The translations under genes and the position numbers were made by a program. A stretch of DNA of 5,802 nt from Acidimicrobiaceae bacterium. GTDB lineage: Bacteria > Actinomycetota > Acidimicrobiia > Acidimicrobiales > Palsa-688. Where the stretch lies: assembly GCA_009785715.1 (NCBI GenBank), contig WQVT01000181.1:1-5802 (forward strand), read 5' to 3'. Shown piece by piece: positions 1 to 4,965 of the stretch; the stretch's first letter is position 1; every line of letters starts with the position of its first letter. The notes beneath the pieces were generated by a model. The model did no database searches, was not told the origin of the DNA, and saw only the letters and a list, made by a program, of their open reading frames with translations.

Positions 1-894
1 GAGGGCTACTTCCGCGCGTCACACAGCGTTGCCAATCCGGGGACGGCGACCCCGGTCGAGGGCGGGTTCATCGTCACGGTCCACTCTCCCTATCAGTCCG
101 GCGTGCCGTACTCGAACTACGTCACGGTCAACGCCCGCGTGGTGGGCGGCGTCTCCGACGCGGCCCAGGTCGTCTCCGCCATCGTGCCGATCGAGCAGGT
201 CGAGGTGCTCGACGACTGGGGCGGCGACACCACGCTCGGCCAGCGGGGGAGCGGGTCGAACACCGTGGTGGTCAGCGACGTGTTCGTGCCGGCGTCCCGG
301 GTGGTCCCCTTCGACTGGATGTTCCGCGACTACGAGGGCTCGGTCGGGGTCGAGTTGCACGGCAACCCGATGTACCTCGGCCCTGTGGCGTTCTTCTTCC
401 ACAGCGAATTGGCGGCAACGATGGTCGGGGCGGCGAAGGCCGCGGTGGACGAGTACGAACAGATCATCACCACCCGGACCAGCCTTTTTCCGCCTTTCGC
501 CCCCCGAGTCGAGGATCCGATGCACCTGAGCGACCTCGGCATGGCGATGACGATGGCGGACGCCTCTGAAGCACTGCTCATCAAAGCGTCCGAGCGGTAC
601 ATGGAGTATTGCGAGGCCACGGCCGAGCGTGGCGCGCCCTTCACGCAGGAAATGGACGTCCGCCTCTACGGGGTTGCGCAAAGGGCTGCACAGATGGCGT
701 GCGACGCCGTGCAGATGCTCTTCTACTCAGCTGGCTCGGCAGCCGGCAAGCGGGGGCAGCCGATGCAGCGGTATTTCCGAGATGTGGCAATGTACCGGGG
801 ACACATCTCTGCCCAATACCACTGGGCGGCGCGCAGGATCGCCGAGGCCCACTTCGCCGCCCGGGACACACAACATGATCAGGGGGAAAGCTGA
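1..894 (+). CDS. Acyl-CoA dehydrogenase-fold flavoprotein, probable flavin-dependent monooxygenase (5'-truncated)
   Basis: The reading frame is open from base 1 and ends at TGA 892-894, leaving 297 residues. The family is usually about 390-400 residues, so the N-terminal helical domain of roughly 100 residues lies off the window. The visible part starts in the middle beta domain (GGFIVTVHSPYQSGVPYSNY). It continues through a G-S-G-S-N-T-V-V-V-x-D-V-F-V-P segment, which is the hinge typical of this fold, into the C-terminal four-helix bundle. Near the end is an R-D-V-A-M-Y-R-G-H stretch. By eye, the catalytic Glu that true acyl-CoA dehydrogenases carry just after the equivalent R-D-x-x-x-Y is absent. 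This favours the group D two-component monooxygenases (HsaA or p-hydroxyphenylacetate hydroxylase C2 type), which hydroxylate or desulfurise aromatic or related substrates with reduced flavin supplied by a separate reductase. No flavin reductase is visible. The substrate is unknown. An initiation at internal ATG 103 is not credible because conserved sequence precedes it. Confidence 0.85.
   Translation, partial: EGYFRASHSVANPGTATPVEGGFIVTVHSPYQSGVPYSNYVTVNARVVGGVSDAAQVVSAIVPIEQVEVLDDWGGDTTLGQRGSGSNTVVVSDVFVPASRVVPFDWMFRDYEGSVGVELHGNPMYLGPVAFFFHSELAATMVGAAKAAVDEYEQIITTRTSLFPPFAPRVEDPMHLSDLGMAMTMADASEALLIKASERYMEYCEATAERGAPFTQEMDVRLYGVAQRAAQMACDAVQMLFYSAGSAAGKRGQPMQRYFRDVAMYRGHISAQYHWAARRIAEAHFAARDTQHDQGES
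881..886 (+). promoter_or_regulatory. Ribosome binding site of the MDR reductase
   Basis: AGGGGG ends seven bases before ATG 894. It lies within the last codons of the upstream flavoprotein gene, which fixes the overlapping ATG as the start and supports coupled translation. Confidence 0.7.
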
Positions 895-1811
895 TGGGAA
901 AGGCCTACGTCTACACCGCATTCGGGGGACCCGAAGTCCAGCGCTTCGTCGACCTGCCAACGCCCACGCCAGGCGAGGGCGAGCTCTTGGTCCGGGTGCA
1001 GGCCGCCGGCGTGAACCCGGCAGACTGGAAGCGGCGGTCGAACCTCCGGCGCTCCCCCGACCCGTTCCCCGGCGATACCCCCATGGGGCTCGAGGCCGCG
1101 GGCGTGGTCGAGGCGGTGGGAAGCGGGACGGAGGGGTTCGCGGTCGGGGACCGTGTCTTCGGCAGCGTGGCGCGCAACGGCGGATGGTCGGAGCATTCGG
1201 TGCTCTCGGTTGGCCAGGCGGCGCTGATTCCCGACGGGGTGTCCTTCGCCGATGCTGCGACGCTTCCGGTCGCAGCCGCGACCGCCTACGACGCGATCGT
1301 CCAGCTCAAGCTGCAGCCTGGCGAGACGGTCGTCGTGACCGGGGCGGGCGGGGGCTGCGGGATCGCCGCCGCCCAGATCGCACAGGCCCAGGGCGCTCGG
1401 GTCATCGGGACCGCGAGCGAGGCCAAGCGGCAGCTCCTGGAGTCGATCGGGGTGCAGCACGCGGTCTACGGCGAGGGGGAGGCCGACCGGGTGCAGGCGT
1501 TGGCGCCCGGGGGTATCGACGCCCTCTACGACAACGTCGGGGGCACCTCGCTGCGGGCGCTCGGACCGCTCGTCAAGGACCCCTCGCGCATCGTCACCGC
1601 CGCGGACGTTCCGACCGCCACCGAGCTCGGTGGTGCTGCCGTGGCCAGGGCCCGCAACTCCGAGGTCCTGCGCATCGTGGCGCAGATGGTCGCCGACGGC
1701 ACGTTGAAGCCCTTCGTCACCGAGGTCTTCCCCCTCGATCGCGTCGGAGACGCGCTGGCCCTCGTGGAAGGCGGTCACGCCACGGGCAAGGTGGTCGTCG
1801 AAGTCGGATAG
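894..1811 (+). CDS. Zinc-free medium-chain dehydrogenase/reductase, NADPH:quinone oxidoreductase type
   Basis: This 305-residue protein would reduce quinones, enones or enoyl thioesters with NAD(P)H in the cytoplasm. The N-terminal GroES-like domain (about residues 1-120) carries the V-N-P-A-D-W segment (40-45), G-L-E-A-A-G-V-V (65-72) and V-G-D-R-V-F-G (84-90). The Rossmann domain (about 120-250) has the glycine-rich loop V-V-V-T-G-A-G-G-G-C-G (146-156), followed by V-I-G-T-A-S (170-175), where the Ser and nearby Lys178/Arg179 suit NADPH. It ends in the usual G-H-A-T-G-K-V-V-V. The zinc-binding cysteines of alcohol dehydrogenases are absent, and the length is normal for zinc-free members. 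The ATG overlaps the preceding stop by one base (TGATG), and an AGGGGG site lies seven bases upstream inside the preceding gene, so the two genes are probably translationally coupled. The shared transcript suggests a role in the same pathway as the monooxygenase, but this family does not normally supply reduced flavin. Its substrate is not identifiable. Confidence 0.9.
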   Translation: MGKAYVYTAFGGPEVQRFVDLPTPTPGEGELLVRVQAAGVNPADWKRRSNLRRSPDPFPGDTPMGLEAAGVVEAVGSGTEGFAVGDRVFGSVARNGGWSEHSVLSVGQAALIPDGVSFADAATLPVAAATAYDAIVQLKLQPGETVVVTGAGGGCGIAAAQIAQAQGARVIGTASEAKRQLLESIGVQHAVYGEGEADRVQALAPGGIDALYDNVGGTSLRALGPLVKDPSRIVTAADVPTATELGGAAVARARNSEVLRIVAQMVADGTLKPFVTEVFPLDRVGDALALVEGGHATGKVVVEVG

Positions 1812-1833
1812 CCGTTTGCGCGCTGCGTGCGGT

Positions 1834-1850
1834 CCCCGTGCTAGGCGGGG
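1834..1850. terminator. Weak hairpin at the convergent gene junction
   Basis: CCCCG (1834-1838) and CGGGG (1846-1850) form a five-base-pair stem around a seven-base loop. The hairpin sits in the 29-bp gap between the convergent reductase and dehydrogenase genes and covers the stop codon of the latter. There is no T-tract on either side. It could act as a small bidirectional terminator, but a stem this short is common by chance in high-GC DNA. Confidence 0.25.
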
Positions 1851-2896
1851 TGCGGGGCCGGCACCGGCACGCCGAGCTCCTCCATCAGCCGGCTGAGCGT
1901 CGACCAGATCCCGGCGTCGATCGGGATGCCGTGCGCCTCGCGTTGACCGCGCGTGCGGTACTCGACCTCCCCGGGATAAAAGATGTCGCTCACGTCGTCG
2001 GCGCGGGGCGAGGTGTGGATGTACTCGACGAACTCCGCCACGTCTCGCTTGAACACCGACAGGTCGCGGAACCGAGCGACATCGAAGATGGCGATGAAGC
2101 TTCCGTCGTTGTGCCGGCCGTCGGCGGCCACGCCATGTCCGAGGCCGGTCAGCAGCCCGCAGAGGATCTCGACGACGAAGGACAGGCCGAAGCCCTTGTG
2201 ACCCTGATCGCCCCCGAGCGGGAGCAGCGCCCCGCCGGCGAAGTATGCGGCGGGGTCGGTGGCGGGTCGGCCCTCGGCGTCGAGGAACCACCCCTCCGGC
2301 GCGCTCTTCCCGGTGTCCCGTGCCAGTGCCACCTTGCCCGCCGCCACCGCGCTGGTCGCCATGTCCAGCACGATCGGGCCGGGCAGGTCGCTCGGGATGC
2401 CGAAGCAGACCGGGTTGGTGCCGAGCCGCGCCGTGCGCCCACCGAATGGCGCCACGGCCTTCGGCCCCCTGCCGGAATCGGCGGTGACCAGGGCGATCAT
2501 GCCCTCGTCGGCGATCGTCGTGGCGTAGGAGCCCAGACGCCCCATGTGGCCCTGCTGGCGGATCGTGATCGCGGCCGTCCCGCTCGAGCGTGCCTTTTCG
2601 ATGCCCAGGCTGACGGCCCGATCCGTGATGACGAAGCCGAAACCCCAGTTGCCGTTGACGACCGCCGTCGTGGACGTCTCCTGCTCCACCTCGAAGGCGG
2701 CGCCGGGAACGATCTCGCCACGGTCGATCTGACGCAGGTACTGCGCCGTCGTGATCACGCCGTGGGAGTCGTGGCCGGCGAGGTTGGCGTCGAGCTGATG
2801 CCGAACGACGACGCCGGCCTCCACCGGCGGCACCCCCTTGGCCCGGTAGACGGCCTCGAGGGCGACCGCAAGCTCAGCAGCGTCGAAGTTCGGCAT
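1841..2896 (-). CDS. Malate/L-lactate dehydrogenase family 2 (Ldh_2) NAD(P)-dependent oxidoreductase
   Basis: This 351-residue protein has the typical family length. The family (malate, sulfolactate, ureidoglycolate and similar dehydrogenases) interconverts 2-hydroxy acids and 2-oxo acids with NAD(P), usually as a cytoplasmic dimer. Visible family motifs in order are G-H-D-S-H-G-V (41-47), G-x-W-G-F-G (82-87), R-Q-Q-G-H-M-G-R-L-G-x-Y (113-124) with the likely catalytic His117, L-G-T-N-P-V (158-163), L-D-M-A-T-S (177-182), G-H-K-G-F-G-L (232-238) and P-G-E-V-E (308-312). The frame extends upstream to 3037, but that part runs into the binding-protein gene and has no family similarity. ATG 2896 gives a normal N-terminus (MPNFDAAELAVAL). 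It lies 73 bp after the binding-protein gene on the same strand, with a strong hairpin between them, so cotranscription is possible but attenuated. The exact hydroxy acid cannot be assigned. Confidence 0.92.
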   Translation of the reverse strand: MPNFDAAELAVALEAVYRAKGVPPVEAGVVVRHQLDANLAGHDSHGVITTAQYLRQIDRGEIVPGAAFEVEQETSTTAVVNGNWGFGFVITDRAVSLGIEKARSSGTAAITIRQQGHMGRLGSYATTIADEGMIALVTADSGRGPKAVAPFGGRTARLGTNPVCFGIPSDLPGPIVLDMATSAVAAGKVALARDTGKSAPEGWFLDAEGRPATDPAAYFAGGALLPLGGDQGHKGFGLSFVVEILCGLLTGLGHGVAADGRHNDGSFIAIFDVARFRDLSVFKRDVAEFVEYIHTSPRADDVSDIFYPGEVEYRTRGQREAHGIPIDAGIWSTLSRLMEELGVPVPAPHPA

Positions 2897-2907
2897 CTGC
2901 GCACCCG

Positions 2908-2914
2908 TTTCCTT
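2908..2914 (-). promoter_or_regulatory. Probable ribosome binding site of the Ldh_2 gene
   Basis: On the minus strand AAGGAAA precedes ATG 2896 with 11 intervening bases, slightly longer than ideal. The alternative in-frame GTG at 2917 overlaps this site and has no good site of its own, so the ATG is preferred. Confidence 0.45.
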
Positions 2915-2923
2915 CACCGTGTC

Positions 2924-2954
2924 CCGGTCGTGGGGCGCTGGTCCCCACGACCGG
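2924..2954 (-). terminator. Perfect 12-bp inverted repeat, likely terminator or attenuator after the binding-protein gene
   Basis: CCGGTCGTGGGG (2924-2935) and CCCCACGACCGG (2943-2954) pair perfectly around a seven-base loop. On the minus-strand transcript the hairpin begins 15 bases after the TAG of the solute-binding protein gene and ends 27 bases before the ATG of the dehydrogenase gene. There is no T-tract after it, which is common for actinobacterial hairpin terminators. It could end most transcripts after the binding protein, protect that mRNA's 3' end, or lower expression of the downstream gene. Confidence 0.7.
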
Positions 2955-2969
2955 AATGTCAGAGGGTGT

Positions 2970-4553
2970 CTACGACTTCCAGAGGTCCGGCCACTGGAAG
3001 AGGTAGTTGTTGTAGTTGGTCGAGCTGACGCCCCCACCGTGGACGTTCTTGCTCGCGATGTTGTACAGCGGACCTGCGTACAGGAACGGCATGAGCGCGT
3101 TCTTTGCCATGTACTGGTAGATCTGCTTGTAGATCGACAGGCGGGTGTCGTAGTTCGTCGTCGAGGCGCCCTGGTTGATCAGCTTGTCGAGATGCGGGTC
3201 GTGGATACCCGTGAACGGGGCGGTCGACTCCACCCGCCAGGTCATCCCACCGACGCCGATGCCCGGGTCGAGGCCCCCTGCACCACCGCCGGTGATCTGC
3301 CAGGAGCCGTTCTGAAATGCGGCGACCAGCTGAGCCAGGTTGACCGTCTTGATCTGGACATGCATGCCCGCCGCGGTGAACTCGCTCTGCTCGGCCTCGT
3401 TCAGTGTCGGTCCGATGGCGAACCCGGTGAGGTCGAAGCTCAGGCCACCCAACTGCTGGACCAACGCCTTGGCCTTGGCCAGGTTGTAGGTGGGATAGCC
3501 CGGAACCTTGCCGATCGGGAACAGGCTCGCCGGTCCGTCACCGCCGGTCTCGACGACACCCTTCCCGCCGGCCGCGACCTTGTTCAACGCCTCAGGGTTC
3601 AGGGCGTAGTAGACCGCCTCGCGAGCCTTGATGTTGTTGAACGGCGGGATCTTCGTGTTCAGCTGCAAGGCCCCGGTCCCGGCACCCGGCGTGACCTCGA
3701 CGTGCACCTGCGGGTTCTTCTCGGCCGCCTGGACGACGGGGTAGGTGGCCACCTGCTGCGCCACGTCGGCCTGACCGCTGATCACCGCGCTGTACGCGCT
3801 CTGATCCGTCCCGATGCTCTCGAAGATGACCTCGTTCAGATAGGGATGGCCCTTCTGCCAGTAGTTCGGGTTCTTCACGAGGACCAGCTTCGAGTTCTGG
3901 TTGTCGCTCTTCACCATGAACGGGCCGGCGCCCACGGGCGCCAACTCGAACGCCTTCTCCCCCATCTTCTGCTCGGCCGTGGGTGAGGCGATCCAGTTCG
4001 GCGTGGCGATGGAGTCCATGGAGTTGATGATCGGCGCGAACGGCTTCGTCAGGTGCAGCACCACGGTGTACTGGCCCTGGGTCGTGACCTTCGCGACCGG
4101 GAAGCTCGTGAAGAGGTTCGTGCGTCCGTTCGCCGGGAGCAGGTCGCGGTTGATGTTCCATTCCACGGCCGCGGCGTTGAACGGGGTGCCGTCGGTGAAC
4201 TTCACGCCGTGGCGCAGGAAGAACTCGACCACCTTGTTGTTGTCAAGGAACTTGTAGCCGGTCGCCAGGTCCGGCACCGCCTGGCCCTTAGCGTTCTGGG
4301 TGAACAGCTGGCCGAAGATCGCGTCGTTGTACGGCTCGTCCTCGACCAGGCAGCAGACGTTGGTGGCCGGGTCCAGACCATTCGGCCAGTTCCCGATGCC
4401 CCCGGTGTTCTCGAGGACGGTCAGCGTCCCCCCGGACACCGGGGCCCCGCTCCCTGCGGCGTTCGCCGCGCCCCCGAAGCTGAACAGGAGCGCCCCCACC
4501 GCCAGCGCCGATGCCGACGCCAGCACCGACCGAATCCTCCGCCGGCCGGTCAC
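2970..4553 (-). CDS. ABC transporter solute-binding protein, family 5 (peptide/nickel/opine type), exported
   Basis: This 527-residue protein has the usual length for SBP_bac_5 proteins, which bind peptides or other small organic ligands outside the membrane and deliver them to an ABC importer. The N-terminus has a basic start (T-G-R-R-R-I-R), a hydrophobic run (about 10-27) and an A-N-A cleavage site at 30-32. There is no lipobox cysteine, so it looks secreted or wall-associated rather than a lipoprotein. Family hallmarks are P-D-L-A-T-G-Y (94-100), then F-F-L-R-H-G-V-K-F-T-D-G-T-P-F-N-A (111-127), N-P-N-Y-W, and a C-terminal I-Y-K-Q-I-Y-Q-Y segment followed by M-P-F-L-Y. The only cysteines are the adjacent pair Cys67-Cys68. 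The start is GTG 4553, with GAGG eight bases upstream. Permease and ATPase genes are absent from the window. The ligand is unknown; the neighbouring hydroxy-acid dehydrogenase hints at an organic acid or peptide-like compound, which is inference only. Confidence 0.93.
   Translation of the reverse strand: MTGRRRIRSVLASASALAVGALLFSFGGAANAAGSGAPVSGGTLTVLENTGGIGNWPNGLDPATNVCCLVEDEPYNDAIFGQLFTQNAKGQAVPDLATGYKFLDNNKVVEFFLRHGVKFTDGTPFNAAAVEWNINRDLLPANGRTNLFTSFPVAKVTTQGQYTVVLHLTKPFAPIINSMDSIATPNWIASPTAEQKMGEKAFELAPVGAGPFMVKSDNQNSKLVLVKNPNYWQKGHPYLNEVIFESIGTDQSAYSAVISGQADVAQQVATYPVVQAAEKNPQVHVEVTPGAGTGALQLNTKIPPFNNIKAREAVYYALNPEALNKVAAGGKGVVETGGDGPASLFPIGKVPGYPTYNLAKAKALVQQLGGLSFDLTGFAIGPTLNEAEQSEFTAAGMHVQIKTVNLAQLVAAFQNGSWQITGGGAGGLDPGIGVGGMTWRVESTAPFTGIHDPHLDKLINQGASTTNYDTRLSIYKQIYQYMAKNALMPFLYAGPLYNIASKNVHGGGVSSTNYNNYLFQWPDLWKS
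4458..4553 (-). other. Sec-type signal peptide of the solute-binding protein
   Basis: Residues 1-32 show a positively charged n-region (three consecutive Arg plus another), an Ala/Leu/Val-rich h-region and an A-N-A signal peptidase I site before A-G-S-G. No Cys follows the hydrophobic core, so lipid anchoring is not predicted. The R-R-R run is not followed by a clear twin-arginine consensus. Confidence 0.75.
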
Positions 4554-4561
4554 CGTGCCTG

Positions 4562-4565
4562 CCTC
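4562..4565 (-). promoter_or_regulatory. Ribosome binding site for the GTG start of the solute-binding protein
   Basis: On the minus strand GAGG stands eight bases before GTG 4553. Together with the correct signal-peptide N-terminus it supports this GTG start. Confidence 0.5.
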
Positions 4566-4597
4566 GAGGTCGCGTCGACGGTTTGCCGGGCAGACCG

Positions 4598-4610
4598 GCC
4601 GCTTCGCGGC
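4598..4610 (-). promoter_or_regulatory. Small leader hairpin upstream of the binding-protein gene
   Basis: GCCGC (4598-4602) and GCGGC (4606-4610) form a five-base-pair stem with a three-base loop in the presumed 5' leader. In addition, CGGTGAC at 4617-4623 is complementary to GTCACCG at 4549-4555, which contains the GTG start codon, so the leader could fold over the start. Both stems are short and could be chance. Confidence 0.25.
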
Positions 4611-4715
4611 AATAGCCGGTGACGAAGGCGCGTTCCCACCTCACCGACAGCACTTCTGTCAGTCATCATACAAAGCATGGCTAAATTGTTCCCCCTCTGG
4701 ATGCCAGCAATCGGG

Positions 4716-4743
4716 ATAGTAGCAGCGTCCCGCGGTTTGGCAA
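4716..4743 (-). promoter_or_regulatory. Candidate sigma-70-type promoter for the solute-binding protein gene
   Basis: On the minus strand a TTGCCA box (4738-4743, five of six matches to TTGACA) is followed after 16 bases by TACTAT (4716-4721). The TACTAT is preceded by TGC, giving an extended -10. Transcription would start near 4709, leaving a leader of about 155 bases before GTG 4553. A second possible -10, TATGAT (4665-4670), lies closer to the gene but lacks a good -35. Assigned by eye. Confidence 0.4.
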
Positions 4744-4774
4744 CGCGCCACGAGTGGGACGAAGGCAGGCTGTT

Positions 4775-4799
4775 TAGGCAGCCACTTCTCCTAGGCAGC
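4775..4799. repeat. Direct repeat TAGGCAGC, two copies 17 bp apart
   Basis: TAGGCAGC occurs at 4775-4782 and again at 4792-4799. The copies lie between the candidate promoter and the inverted repeat at 4804-4824. They could be half-sites for a transcription factor or a chance repeat. Confidence 0.35.
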
Positions 4800-4803
4800 G
4801 GGC

Positions 4804-4824
4804 ACCAATTCGACCCGAATTGGT
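4804..4824. promoter_or_regulatory. Perfect 9-3-9 inverted repeat, candidate operator
   Basis: ACCAATTCG (4804-4812) and CGAATTGGT (4816-4824) are exact reverse complements separated by ACC. The size, symmetry and AT-rich core resemble binding sites of dimeric regulators such as TetR or MarR family proteins. It lies about 60 bp upstream of the candidate -35 of the minus-strand promoter, a position better suited to activation or to an unrecognised upstream promoter than to simple blocking. No regulator gene is present in the window. Confidence 0.5.
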
Positions 4825-4845
4825 TCACCCTGTTCTGTAAGACAT

Positions 4846-4856
4846 TTCGCGGCGAA
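4846..4856. repeat. Short palindrome TTCGCGGCGAA
   Basis: Five-base arms around a single G. Its centre is 37 bp from the centre of the larger inverted repeat. It may be a second protein-binding site, but an 11-bp palindrome is weak evidence by itself. Confidence 0.25.
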
Positions 4857-4948
4857 GGTGGAAAATGAAGACGTCGAAGATTGCCTCGTAATCGGTCGCG
4901 CCCCTGGGCACGATCGGGACACCTCACATCGGCTGGGCCCGATAGTGA

Positions 4949-4965
4949 GAAGCGCTCAGCGCTTC
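4949..4965 (-). terminator. 17-bp palindrome over the hydrolase stop codon, possible terminator
   Basis: GAAGCGCT (4949-4956) and AGCGCTTC (4958-4965) are perfect arms around one base. The TGA stop of the hydrolase (4958-4956) is at its centre. As RNA it would form a seven-pair stem with a three-base loop. No T-tract follows (CTCACTATC), so termination is possible but not certain. It may alternatively just reflect the last codons A-K-R. Confidence 0.4.

Larger units (their letters stand above)
4554..4955. other. 402-bp intergenic region, AT-richer, no convincing gene
   Basis: Between the hydrolase stop and the binding-protein start the DNA loses the strong GC-rich codon pattern; for example 4661-4720 is about 47% GC. 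Short frames exist but lack a ribosome binding site or plausible protein sequence. The region holds the candidate promoter, a 9-3-9 inverted repeat, a short direct repeat, an 11-bp palindrome and the hydrolase 3' palindrome, which is what would be expected of a regulatory region for the minus-strand binding-protein gene. No gene on the plus strand follows it. Confidence 0.7.

Noticed and set aside
879..2291. A 470-codon open frame on the minus strand
   Set aside because: Arg-rich and antisense to the reductase, with no family motifs; explained by third-position GC bias.
629..3028. A 799-codon open frame on the plus strand across the reductase and antisense to the dehydrogenase
   Set aside because: Its translation is Arg/Gly-rich low-complexity sequence typical of shadow frames in high-GC DNA, and it conflicts with two well-supported genes.
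2897..3037. N-terminal extension of the Ldh_2 frame up to 3037
   Set aside because: It overlaps the binding-protein gene and crosses the hairpin; the extra 47 residues are Thr/Ser/Arg low complexity unlike the family.
2919..3986. A 355-codon open frame on the plus strand
   Set aside because: Antisense to the solute-binding protein, composed mainly of Arg, Val, Leu and Asp from reverse-read codons, with no plausible domain.
4665..4670. TATGAT as the main -10 of the binding-protein promoter
   Set aside because: The hexamer is good, but no convincing -35 stands 16-18 bases upstream; kept only as an alternative.
4677..4868. A 63-codon plus-strand frame in the intergenic region
   Set aside because: There is no ribosome binding site before its ATG, it shows no recognisable protein features, and it covers the regulatory repeats.
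4865..4891. A possible eight-residue leader peptide (MKTSKIAS) preceded by GAAGGTGG
   Set aside because: The site-to-start spacing is too short and no plus-strand gene follows that it could regulate.
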